64,000 nt of DNA from positions 124,001-188,000 of the forward strand of contig CAWHFY010000013.1 of the NCBI GenBank assembly GCA_963828755.1, given 5' to 3'. The notes below the pieces were generated by a model that saw only the letters and a list, made by a program, of their open reading frames with translations, was not told the origin of the DNA and did no database searches. Source of the DNA: WHSW01 sp963828755 (lineage in GTDB: Bacteria; Actinomycetota; Thermoleophilia; Solirubrobacterales; 70-9). A program made the position numbers and the translations under genes. Below, in pieces: positions 43,554 through 51,516 of this stretch (its first letter is position 1; every line of letters starts with the position of its first letter).

Positions 43554-44358
43554 TCAGGAGCGGCGGGCGCGCAGCGAGTACATCAGCGGCAGCTTCGGCG
43601 TGCCGGCTCGGCGTAGACGACCGTGCGCGAGTCATCCGCGGCCTGACAGGATGGCCAAGCGCGGGAAAGAGCGTGTAGTCGTGCTCGTTGAACGAGCTCG
43701 AGTCGCAGGCCGGCGCCAAGCACCGACGGCGACGACGTCGGAGATCGGGTGCGCCCACTCGTCGTTGCGTTGCTGCGCAGTCTGCACCTCGAGGTCGGCG
43801 TAGCTGCCCGTTCGCCGTCGTCGAACCTGATGCCCTCGGGGTCGTGGAAGTAGTCGAGGCGAGCTCAGGTCGTCGTCCGCGAAGACCCGGTGAAGGGGTG
43901 GAACTCGCCAGGTAAAGAATCCCGCCGTCTCGAGCAAGGAGGCGACGACGCTCCGCCCACCGCGCCAGGTCGGGGAGCCAGTTGAGCGCCCCGAGCCCGG
44001 TGTAGACGACGTCGAACCGCTCGCCATCGAGCGCCGCGACCGCGTCGTAGACGTCGGCGGGACGAAGCTGCCGTCGAGCCCGGTCTCGCCGGCGAGCTCG
44101 TTGCCGGCTGCAACCGCGGGCTCGGAGAAGTCGAGCCCGACGACCGACGCCCCGCGCCGCGCCCAGGACATCGAGTCAAGGCCGAAGTGACACTGCAGAT
44201 GAGCGAGCCGCTTGCCGGCGACGTCGCCGACCTCCTCGATCTCGAACGGCCTCAGCGCCGGCGCCGGCCTTGAAGCCTTCGACGTCGTAGAAGTCGCTGT
44301 CGATGTGGATCGGGACCCGTTCGTCCCACCAGGCGGTTGAGCTCGCGACGCTCGTCAC
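43554..44358 (-). pseudogene. SAM-dependent methyltransferase, broken by several frameshifts
   Basis: The gene begins MTSVASSTAWWDERVPIHID-SDFYDVEGFKAG. It continues in other frames with an HLQCHFGLDSMSWARRGASV-type SAM motif, VVGLDFSEPAVAAGNELAGE, EFHPFTRVFADDD, GSYADLEVQTAQQRNDEWAH and EHDYTLFPRLAI, and ends GTPKLPLMYSLRARRS with a TGA at 43554. At least four indels are required to read through. All expected segments of a 265-residue class I methyltransferase are present in order, so the damage is recent or is a sequence artefact. It lies six bases downstream of the mrp gene on the same strand. Confidence 0.75.
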
Positions 44359-44364
44359 GGCGGC

Positions 44365-45522
44365 TCAGGCCTGGACCTGGACGACCGGCAGCTCGGTGCC
44401 GCCGATCGGCGGTGGCGCCGGCGCGGTCGGCGTCTCGGCCTGCATCACCGGGAGCTCCTGCGGAGTCGCGGCGATGATCCCGCGGGCGGCCTGGCGGATC
44501 GCCACCGAGGCGGGTGCGTCCGGATCGCTCAGCACGAGCGGCTCGCCGGTGTCGGCGTGCACGCGCAGATCCTCGGACAGCGGCACCTTGCCGAGCAGCG
44601 GCACGTCGAGGTCGTCGGCGAGCAGCTGACCGCCGCCCTCGCCGAAGATCGTGAAGCGCTGGCCGTCGGGGGTCGTGAAGCCGGACATGTTCTCGATCAC
44701 CCCGAGCACCTCGAGGTCGACCTTCCCGGCCATGTCGGCGGCGCGGCGGGCGACCGACTGGGCGGCGGGCTGCGGCGTCGTGACGATGATCACCCGAGCC
44801 TGCGGGAGCAGTTGGGCGAGGGTCATCGAGACGTCTCCGGTTCCCGGCGGCAGATCGAGCAGCAGGTAGTCGAGCTCGTCCCAGGCGACGTCCTCGAGGA
44901 ACTGCTGGATCGCCTTGTGAAGCATCGGGCCGCGCCAGACGACGGCGGCGTTCGACTCGAGGAAGAAGCCGATCGACATCACCTTGATGCCGGCCGGGTT
45001 GAGCATCGGCAGGATCTTGCGCTCTGCGTTGACGTCGGGCTTACCGTCGACCCCGAGCATGCGCGGGATCGAGTAGCCGTAGACGTCGGCGTCGAGGGCG
45101 CCGGCTGAGTGGCCCTCGGCCTGCAGCGCGGCGGCGAGGTTCGCCGTCATCGTCGACTTGCCGACGCCGCCCTTGCCGGAGGCGATGCAGATCACGTTCT
45201 TGACCGCGGCGAGGGCGCCCTCGGGGAGCCCGCCGGGGCGGCCGAGCGCCTGCTGGAGGCGGCCTTTCTCCTCGTCGCTGAGGACGTCGAAGCCGACCCC
45301 GACCTCGGTGACGCCGTCGAGCGCCGCGACGTTGGAGGCGACCGCCTGCTGGAAGTGGTTGCGGATCGGGCAGCCGGCGGTGGTCAGCGAGACGACGACC
45401 TCGACCTTGCCGGTCTCGAAGATCTCGATCGAGCGCACCATGCCGAGGTCGACGATCGACCGCCGCAGCTCCGGGTCGATCACGGCGCGCAGCGCGTCGG
45501 TGACTTGGTCCTTCGTAGGCAT
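44365..45522 (-). CDS. Mrp/NBP35-family Fe-S carrier ATPase
   Basis: 385 residues from ATG 45522 (MPTKDQVTDALRAVIDPELR). An N-terminal MIP18/DUF59 domain (about 1-85; SIVDLGMVRSIEIFETGKVE) is fused to a P-loop domain. The deviant Walker A is CIASGKGGVGKSTMTANLAA, switch I is ALDADVYGYSIPRMLG, and Walker B is YLLLDLPPGTGDVSMTLAQL. The usual CxxC cluster motif before the C-terminus is replaced by NMSGFTTPDGQRF, which lacks both cysteines. The tail is Pro-rich. Mrp proteins bind and transfer Fe-S clusters or assist respiratory complex assembly. Confidence 0.92.
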   Translation of the reverse strand: MPTKDQVTDALRAVIDPELRRSIVDLGMVRSIEIFETGKVEVVVSLTTAGCPIRNHFQQAVASNVAALDGVTEVGVGFDVLSDEEKGRLQQALGRPGGLPEGALAAVKNVICIASGKGGVGKSTMTANLAAALQAEGHSAGALDADVYGYSIPRMLGVDGKPDVNAERKILPMLNPAGIKVMSIGFFLESNAAVVWRGPMLHKAIQQFLEDVAWDELDYLLLDLPPGTGDVSMTLAQLLPQARVIIVTTPQPAAQSVARRAADMAGKVDLEVLGVIENMSGFTTPDGQRFTIFGEGGGQLLADDLDVPLLGKVPLSEDLRVHADTGEPLVLSDPDAPASVAIRQAARGIIAATPQELPVMQAETPTAPAPPPIGGTELPVVQVQA

Positions 45523-45664
45523 GGGTTCATTCAAGCAGGCGCCGGCCCCGATCGGTGGGGATGTCGCCCGAAATGCGATCGACCGGCGGTGAGGCCGGCC
45601 GATCGCGGGAGGAGAGGATGCGGTTCTGCCCGCGAGAAATGGTGCGGACAGCTTCACCGGGCTC

Positions 45665-45682
45665 GCCGCCTCTCGAGGCGGC
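45665..45682 (-). terminator. Perfect GC hairpin downstream of the lysine-rich protein gene
   Basis: GCCGCCTC-TC-GAGGCGGC is an 18-bp perfect palindrome, 15 bases past the stop of the gene at 45698. No T-run follows, so it may be a weak terminator or an mRNA-protecting hairpin. Overall 45523-45697 holds no gene. Confidence 0.45.
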
Positions 45683-45697
45683 CCGGGTTAAGCGGCG

Positions 45698-46214
45698 CTA
45701 CGAGAGGGCCGGGACCCGCTCCTGCACGGCCGTGCGAGCCTTCTTCAGCTGGCTCTCGGCCTTGGTGCGGTTCTCCTTGACGGCCTTCTCGACCTCGCGG
45801 CGGTTCTCCTTGACGGCCTTCTCGACCTCGCGGCGACGGCTCTTGACCTCACGCTCGACCTTGGTCCGCGTGGAGCGCACGCGCTGGTTGGCCTTGCGGC
45901 GGGCCTGGCCGCCACGACGCTCGAACCTGTTGAGCTCGCGGGTGACCTGGGTGCGCAGGCTCTTCAGCTCGCGCTCGCGCTTGGCATCGGTCGACCAGGG
46001 CTCGATCGCGTCCTCGACGCGGTCGCGCAGGGTCAGGGCGGCGCCGACGGGGACGTCGACGGCGCGCTCGGCGACCGAGACGACGATCGAAACGGCGCCG
46101 TGACGGGCCTTGGTGACGCCCTCCTTGACCTGAGCCGTGTCGCTCCGCGGCGTGCTCGTCGTGCGTGGGCTTGGTCTTCGTGGTGCTGGTGGTGTTCTTG
46201 GCGGTGGTGGCCAT
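45698..46214 (-). CDS. Lysine-rich helical repeat protein (HbhA/histone-like), one frameshift
   Basis: ATG 46214 begins MATTAKNTTSTTKTKPTHDE. After about residue 25 the frame shifts by one extra base and continues DTAQVKEGVTKARHGAVSIV, VSVAERAVDVPVGAALTLRD, EPWSTDAKRERELKSLRTQV, then the basic repeat domain. The C-terminal 60 residues carry the unit REVEKAVKENR twice in tandem (a 33-bp DNA duplication), followed by TKAESQLKKARTAVQ. The corrected length is 171 residues. The Lys/Glu-rich amphipathic helix resembles the tail of heparin-binding haemagglutinin and of nucleoid-associated proteins, but no family can be named. A LexA-like palindrome lies about 70 bases upstream. Confidence 0.72.
45768..45833 (-). 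repeat. Two tandem 33-bp direct repeats in the lysine-rich protein gene
   Basis: Units 45768-45800 and 45801-45833 are identical and encode the 11-residue unit REVEKAVKENR twice. A third, diverged unit follows on the N-terminal side (REVKSRR). Copy number is likely to vary between strains by slippage. Confidence 0.85.
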
Positions 46215-46280
46215 GATTGGTCTCAACCCCTCGTGTGTCTCGTAAGTTCCTTACAGCTAATGATGTTCACTCTAGCAAAG

Positions 46281-46294
46281 CGAACACCTGTTTG
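46281..46294. promoter_or_regulatory. LexA/SOS-box-like palindrome
   Basis: CGAAC-ACCT-GTTTG matches the Gram-positive SOS box core CGAAC-N4-GTTCG with one mismatch in the right arm. It lies 67 bases upstream of the lysine-rich protein ATG, near a possible -10 TAGAGT on the minus strand. Damage regulation is a hypothesis only. Confidence 0.35.
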
Positions 46295-46331
46295 TACTCC
46301 AGCAGGCGGACCTGGTTACACGCGCCGTGGT

Positions 46332-46379
46332 CGACGGGTTGATTACGCCAGAGGGGGCAACGTTTTCAACCCGTCGGCG
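46332..46379 (-). repeat. 48-bp palindromic element, copy 2 (at the 3' end of the zinc protease gene)
   Basis: Read on the minus strand this matches 14170-14217 at 42 of 48 bases. Arms CGACGGGTTGA and TCAACCCGTCG are perfect inverted repeats around a 23-base loop containing CGTTGC and TCTGGCG. The left arm contains the last codons and TGA stop of the zinc protease, so the C-terminus PSPTG is provided by the element. Confidence 0.7.
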
Positions 46380-47454
46380 ATGGGGCGGCGTGGCGCTCGA
46401 GCCAGCGCTCGGGGTCCAGGAGCTCGGCGGCGCTGGGTAGGCGGTCCGCCGAGCTCCACAGTGTCTGCAGCGCCGCGTCGCCGCCGGTCGCGGCGATCGC
46501 ATCGCAGAACGCCTTGCCCTGCTCGTACTGGCGCAGCTTCAGGTCCATGCCGAGCAGCCGCGCGAGCAGGTCGCCGAGGCCGCCGCGGCGGCCTCGGCGC
46601 GCGTCCAGCCGGGTCCGCAGCGCGGCCAGCTCGCCGCCATCGTCCGCGACGCAGGCGTCCATCACGTGTTCTGCGTGCCCCTCGATCACCGACATCGTCG
46701 CCTGCAGCCGGTCGAGCCGCGCTTGCTGCTCAGGCTGCGCAAGCGTGCGTGCGAGCTCGCCGCGCAGCAGCGAACGGACCACCGCGCGCGGCTCGCGCAG
46801 CAGCCGCTTGGCGAGCGTCGCGATGCTCTGCGCGTCGAACCCGGCGGCCGCGTCCTCGATCAGCCCGCCGGCGAGGCCGCGCATGTGCGGGGCGAGCCAC
46901 TCGACCTGCTCGAACTGGATCACGTGAGTGGTCTCGTGCAGGGCGACCCACCGCAGGAAGAGCTCGCGCTCGGCGCCGAGCTCGTCGCGGACGCGGTCCA
47001 TGTTCTCGCCGACGATCAGCAGCCGGGCCGGCCGGGGCGGGCCGATCAGGGCGACGTCGTACTGGCCGAGGACCCGTCGCGCCGCGTAGCCGGCCGCGAC
47101 CCCGACCTCGGCTCCGAGCGCCGCGCCGACGGCGCGGAGGGCGATCGCGCCGAGCGGGCCGGGCAGGCGGAGGTCGCCGGCGATGCCGCGCTCGAGCGGC
47201 GCGGCGGCCTCGGCGAGGGTCGCGAGCGCGTTCGCCGCCCAGCCGCGGCGGTCGACGAGCTCGGCGACCGGCGGGGAGCCCACGTCGCCGAGGCGTGCGT
47301 AGGCCGCGGCGGTCTCGATCGCGCGCTCACACGCGAGCTCGACCTCGGCCGCCGTGTAGGGGTCGACCGCGCGCTGGCCGCCTCGGCCGGGCACGCCGGC
47401 GATCACGGCTCCGGCGGCCCGCTCGCCGATGCCCCAGTCGACGATCCCGCTCAC
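46366..47454 (-). CDS. Zinc-dependent metalloprotease, DUF2342/F420-associated type
   Basis: 362 residues from GTG 47454, overlapping the stop of the upstream phosphatase as GTGA. The zinc motif is LHETTHVIQFEQVEWL with His173, Glu174 and His177. Upstream come VDWGIGERAAGAVIAGVPG, GPPRPARLLIVGENMDRVRD and ELGAERELFLRWVALHE; downstream are the helix AGGLIEDAAAGFDAQ and SVIEGHAEHVMDACVADDGG, whose EGH-H residues probably complete the site. This actinobacterial family was named after F420 biosynthesis neighbours, but its substrate is unknown. No signal peptide is seen. Confidence 0.87.
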   Translation of the reverse strand: MSGIVDWGIGERAAGAVIAGVPGRGGQRAVDPYTAAEVELACERAIETAAAYARLGDVGSPPVAELVDRRGWAANALATLAEAAAPLERGIAGDLRLPGPLGAIALRAVGAALGAEVGVAAGYAARRVLGQYDVALIGPPRPARLLIVGENMDRVRDELGAERELFLRWVALHETTHVIQFEQVEWLAPHMRGLAGGLIEDAAAGFDAQSIATLAKRLLREPRAVVRSLLRGELARTLAQPEQQARLDRLQATMSVIEGHAEHVMDACVADDGGELAALRTRLDARRGRRGGLGDLLARLLGMDLKLRQYEQGKAFCDAIAATGGDAALQTLWSSADRLPSAAELLDPERWLERHAAPSPTG

Positions 47455-48308
47455 GCCGACCCCGGTGCGGCGGCGCGCTGGACCTCGAGCAGCGTCCCGA
47501 GCATCTCCTCGTCGAGGCCGGCGGCGATCGGGAAGCGCTCGTCGAGGTCGAGCGCCACATCGTGTGCCAGCCGCGACCCGAACTTGACCGAGGCGCCGGC
47601 CTCGCGGGCGATCAGCTGGGCGGCCGCGACGTCGACCGAGCGGCTCGGCCGCGCGCTGAGCATGCCGTCGAAGCGCGCGGCGGCGACGTAACAGAGGCTG
47701 ATCGCGAGCGAGCCGACCGCTCTGCAGCGATACGCCTTGCCCTCGAGGCCGGCGACGATCGGCGTGATCAGCTCCGGCTTGGTCGCCTCCAGCCCGACGA
47801 CCTCGAGTCCGAAATCGGGGCCGACCGCCAGCAGCGGCTCGCCGTCGAGCGTGGCCCCGGCGTCGCGGGCTGCGACGAAGTCCTCGTCGGCGCCGAAGTC
47901 GTGGACGAACGCGAAGTCGACCTCGCCCATCGTCGGGCCGGACGCGACCGCGATGCTCAGCGCGAAGCTGGGCATCGTGCGGCGGGCGTTGAGCGAGCCG
48001 TCGATCGGGTCGATCACCACTCGCGCTGGCTCCGAGCCATCGCCGAAGAGCTGCTCGCCGCGCTCCTCGGAGACGGCGGTGAAGCGCGCCCCCTGTGCGT
48101 GCAGGGCCTCGAGCTCGGCGAACACGATCGCCTCGGCGTCGCGGTCGATCACCAGGGTCCGGTCGCCGCCCTCGCCGACGCCGACGTACTCCGTCCGCGC
48201 GCTGATCGAGCGGACGCGTGCGAACATCTCCGCCTGGGCCGCGACCATCCGCCGACAGGCTTCGAGCCAGGCGTCGACGGGCGCTCCGGCGGCTTCGGTG
48301 ACGGCCAT
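47451..48308 (-). CDS. Inositol monophosphatase family protein (second copy)
   Basis: 285 residues from ATG 48308 (MAVTEAAGAPVDAWLEACRR). The metal site is in AVSEERGEQLFGDG and ARVVIDPIDGSLNARRTMPS; the C-terminal part is GSLAISLCYVAAARFDGMLS, then SRSVDVAAAQLIAREAGASV, where WDxAAG is replaced by VDVAAA. It hydrolyses inositol or sugar phosphate esters, or the adenylate in a CysQ-like reaction. It is transcribed ahead of, and coupled to, the zinc protease, and is divergent from the helicase-nuclease by 27 bases. Confidence 0.87.
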   Translation of the reverse strand: MAVTEAAGAPVDAWLEACRRMVAAQAEMFARVRSISARTEYVGVGEGGDRTLVIDRDAEAIVFAELEALHAQGARFTAVSEERGEQLFGDGSEPARVVIDPIDGSLNARRTMPSFALSIAVASGPTMGEVDFAFVHDFGADEDFVAARDAGATLDGEPLLAVGPDFGLEVVGLEATKPELITPIVAGLEGKAYRCRAVGSLAISLCYVAAARFDGMLSARPSRSVDVAAAQLIAREAGASVKFGSRLAHDVALDLDERFPIAAGLDEEMLGTLLEVQRAAAPGSA

Positions 48309-48335
48309 GCGGGCCCATGCTAGACACTGGTCTCG

Positions 48336-51300
48336 GTGGCTCCCGAGGCTCAGATCGCGACCGATGGCCAGCGCGCCGTCGCCGCCCACGACGCTGGGCC
48401 GCTGCTGGTCCGCGGCGACGCCGGGTCCGGCCGCACCGAGGCACTGGCCCTGCGGCTCGAGTCTCTTGCCCAGCGCGGGGTCCGCCCCGAGCACGTACTC
48501 GTGCTCGCCCGCTCACGGGCCGCCCGTGCCCGGCTGCGCGAGCGCGCCGAGATCCTCCTCGACCGCCCCCACGAGGAGCTCTGGGTGCGCACCTACGAGG
48601 AGGCTGCCGAGGAGTTGCTGCGCGAGTACTCGACCGAGGCCGGGCTCGACCCGTTCTTCACCACGGTCGCGCCGGCCGACCGCCTCGCGATCCTGCTCGA
48701 CCGCCTCGACGACCTGCCGCTGCGGCGCCACGAGATCCGCGGCAACCCGGCCGGGCTGCTCGCGCGGCTGCTGCGCCGCATCGACCTCCTGAAGACCGAG
48801 GCGGTGACGCCGGCGTCCCTGCGCGACTGGGCGGTTGCCGCGGAGCGGGCCGCGACGACGGCGGCCGAGCGCGAGCGCGCCGAGCGCGAGATCGAGTTCG
48901 CCGACCTGTTCGCCCGCCACGACCGGATCCTGCGCGAGGCCGGGAGCCTCGACGGGGGCGACCTGGTGCTCGAGCTCGGCAAGCTGCTCGCGAACCGAGC
49001 CGACGTCGCCGCCGAGGTCGGCGAGCGCTTTCTCCACGTGCTCGCCGACGAGCTCGAGGATGCCGGCGCCGCCCACCGCGCCGTGCTCGAGGCGGTCGGC
49101 GCGCACGGGAACATCGCTTGCGCCGGGGATCCCGCCCAGGCGACGCGCCGGTTCCGGGGCGCGGGCGAGGCGGCGATCGAAGCGTTCCTCGCCGCCCACC
49201 CGGATGCGACTGAGATCGACCTCGGCGGTTCGCTGCGTGCCCCAGGGGTGACCAGGTTCTGGCGCTGCGAGAACGACCGCGCCCAGGCGCAGGCGGTCGC
49301 GCGCGAGGTCGAGCACCTGCTCGCGGCCGGCGAGGTCCGGGCGGAGCGAATCTGCGTGATCGCCGGCTCGGGCTGGCGCGAGGGGCGGCTGGTCGCGGCG
49401 GCGCTCGAGGAGCGCAGCGTCCCGTTCCGGTTCGCCGGCGACGCGGCCTTCTTCCAGCGCCCCGAGGTCCGCGACGTGCTCGCCTGGCTGCGGATGCTCG
49501 CCGACCCCGGCGATGCGGCGGCCGTCGTGCGCAGCCTCACGCGGCCGCCGGCGGCGCTGCGGTCGGTCGACCTCGCCAAGGTGACGACGATCGCCCGGAG
49601 GCGCAAGCTCGACATGATCTCGGCGCTGGAGGCTGCGCTGGAGAGCCCGCAGCTGCCGCCCGAGGCTCGCGACCGGATCCAGACCTTCCTCCGTCTGCAC
49701 CGCGCCGCCTCGAACGCGCTCGAGGGGATGCGCGCGGACGTCTTCGTCCGCCGTCTGATCGAGCGCGTCGGCCTGCGCCGCCATCGCCTGTTCGCGGCCA
49801 GCCCGGAGACCGCGGAGCGGCTGGTCAACCTCTCGCACCTGGCCGAGCTCGCCGCGGACTGGTCGCGGCGCGAGCCGCGGGGCTCGGTGCGCGACTTCGT
49901 CCGCCATCTCAGCGCGGTCGCTGAGGGCGGTGACGTCCAGGGCGACGACGCCGACCCGCCGATCCCCGGCGCGGTGATGGTCGCCGAGCCGGCGCAGGTC
50001 AAGGGCCTCGAGTTCGACCACGTCTATCTGCTCGGGCTGCGCAGCGGCGCGGTCGCCTCGCGCCCATGGGAGGACACCTGGATCCCCGAGCAGCTGCTCT
50101 CCGAGCCGCTGCCGGAGCCCGGTGACGAACTCACCGCCGAGCGTCGCTTGGTGCTCGCCCACGTCGCGATCACCCGCGCGCGGCTGGCGCTGGTGATGTC
50201 GTGGCCGGATCGTCCCGAGCAAGGTCGCACGGTGCCCTCGCGCATCTACCGGGTCGCCCGCGAGGCGCACGGCGCCGACGAGGAGATCCACGAGGAGGAG
50301 CTGTTCGGACCGGCGGAGGGGCTGCACTCCACCTACCGGATGCTTCGCGACGAGGTGCTCGAGGCGTCGTGGAAGGCTGGCTCGGCGATCTCGGAGATGC
50401 GCCTCGACACCGCTGAGGACGTCAACGGGGCGGTCGCTCGGTACCTCGAGTTGATCAAGCTCGCGGCGCTCCTGCAGAGCCCCGGCTCCGAGCCGGCGCC
50501 GGAGGCGATCGATGCGATCAACGAGCTGCTCGGCCGCGTCGCGAGCCCGGAGCAGCGGATGGAGATGGACGCCTCGGCGCTGGACGACTACGTGATCGGC
50601 GAGGAGCGCGAGCGCGACGCCCGCCGGGCGCAGGTCGCGGCGCGACGCGAGCCGTCGCTCGAGCAGTTCCTGCCGCGGCGCAAGGGCGGCGAGGGGCTCG
50701 GCCTGTCGGCCACCGACATCGACCTCTACCGGACCTGCCCGTTGAAGTACAAGTTCGCGCGGGTCTTCGCGATCCCGCAGGAGCCGACGATCAACCAGCG
50801 CTTCGGCATCCTCATCCACCAGGTCCTCGACCGGTTCCACGCCGAGGAGATGCGCGCTCGCGCCGGCGCCTCGGAGCCGTATTCGGCCGCCCCCGGCGAT
50901 CTCGACCGGCTGCTCGGCCTGTTCGAGGCCGGCTGGCGGCGCCAAGGCTTCGGCGCAACCGACGACGAGCTCCAGTACCGCGACCGCGCCGTCGCGGCGC
51001 TCGCCCGCTACCACGAGCGTCACGCGCACAACCGCTCCGAGCCGGTCTGGCTCGAGCGCTCGTTCAGCTTCGCGATCGGCCCCCACCAGCTGCGCGGCCG
51101 CGTCGACCGCGTCGACCGGCTGCCCGACGGCGGCTACGAGGTGATCGACTACAAGACCGGCGACCCCGGCTCGGGCCCAAAGCTGACCGGCGATGTTCAG
51201 CTCGCCCTCTACCGGCTCGGCGCTCGCGAGGCGTGGGAGATCAAGGCCGAGCGCGGCAGCTACTGGTACGTGCTCGCCGACCAGCGCGTCTCGCTCGATC

Positions 51301-51446
51301 CCGAGCCCGACGACGCCGAACGGGTGGAGCGGACCGTGCTCGAGGTGGCCGCCGGAATCAACGACCAGGACTTCGAGCCGCGCCCCTCACACGAGATCTG
51401 CTCCTGGTGCGACTACCGCTTGATCTGCCCGGCCAGCGAGGCGTAG
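48336..51446 (+). CDS. UvrD-like helicase fused to RecB-type nuclease with Fe-S cysteines (AdnA/AdnB-like)
   Basis: 1036 residues. The N-terminal superfamily 1 motor has a divergent Walker A, RGDAGSGRTEAL, with Arg33 in place of Lys. Its motif II is ADELED at 237-242, where UvrD has DEFQD. Motif V is QVKGLEFDHVYLLGL and motif VI VLAHVAITRARLALV. The C-terminal PDDEXK_1 nuclease shows SATDIDLYRTCPLKYKFARV, LRGRVDRVDRL and EVIDYKTGDP (Asp938, Lys940). Cys801, 1022, 1025 and 1031 form the four-cysteine Fe-S signature of AddB/AdnAB. It should process DNA ends in recombination repair. No partner subunit gene is adjacent, so the AdnA/AdnB assignment is open. Confidence 0.9.
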   Translation: MAPEAQIATDGQRAVAAHDAGPLLVRGDAGSGRTEALALRLESLAQRGVRPEHVLVLARSRAARARLRERAEILLDRPHEELWVRTYEEAAEELLREYSTEAGLDPFFTTVAPADRLAILLDRLDDLPLRRHEIRGNPAGLLARLLRRIDLLKTEAVTPASLRDWAVAAERAATTAAERERAEREIEFADLFARHDRILREAGSLDGGDLVLELGKLLANRADVAAEVGERFLHVLADELEDAGAAHRAVLEAVGAHGNIACAGDPAQATRRFRGAGEAAIEAFLAAHPDATEIDLGGSLRAPGVTRFWRCENDRAQAQAVAREVEHLLAAGEVRAERICVIAGSGWREGRLVAAALEERSVPFRFAGDAAFFQRPEVRDVLAWLRMLADPGDAAAVVRSLTRPPAALRSVDLAKVTTIARRRKLDMISALEAALESPQLPPEARDRIQTFLRLHRAASNALEGMRADVFVRRLIERVGLRRHRLFAASPETAERLVNLSHLAELAADWSRREPRGSVRDFVRHLSAVAEGGDVQGDDADPPIPGAVMVAEPAQVKGLEFDHVYLLGLRSGAVASRPWEDTWIPEQLLSEPLPEPGDELTAERRLVLAHVAITRARLALVMSWPDRPEQGRTVPSRIYRVAREAHGADEEIHEEELFGPAEGLHSTYRMLRDEVLEASWKAGSAISEMRLDTAEDVNGAVARYLELIKLAALLQSPGSEPAPEAIDAINELLGRVASPEQRMEMDASALDDYVIGEERERDARRAQVAARREPSLEQFLPRRKGGEGLGLSATDIDLYRTCPLKYKFARVFAIPQEPTINQRFGILIHQVLDRFHAEEMRARAGASEPYSAAPGDLDRLLGLFEAGWRRQGFGATDDELQYRDRAVAALARYHERHAHNRSEPVWLERSFSFAIGPHQLRGRVDRVDRLPDGGYEVIDYKTGDPGSGPKLTGDVQLALYRLGAREAWEIKAERGSYWYVLADQRVSLDPEPDDAERVERTVLEVAAGINDQDFEPRPSHEICSWCDYRLICPASEA

Positions 51447-51460
51447 GCAGGCTCGTCACC

Positions 51461-51514
51461 GGTCACTGGTCACTGGTCACTCGAGAGACGAGTGACGAGA
51501 GACGAGCGACGAAT
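51461..51514. repeat. Heptanucleotide tandem repeats with hairpin in a convergent gap
   Basis: GGTCACT is repeated three times from 51461, then GTCACTCG (51476-51483) pairs with CGAGTGAC (51489-51496) around AGAGA. From 51487 come four 7-base units GACGAGT, GACGAGA, GACGAGC and GACGAAT. The tract fills the gap between the stops of the helicase-nuclease and PAC2 genes and may act as a bidirectional terminator or as an insertion tolerated there. It is related to the tract inside lhr. Confidence 0.78.
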
Positions 51515-51516
51515 CC

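Noticed and set aside
46366..48516. A 716-codon frame covering the zinc protease and upstream region
   Set aside because: Only the last 362 codons encode the protease. The upstream part is an out-of-frame reading of the inositol phosphatase gene.
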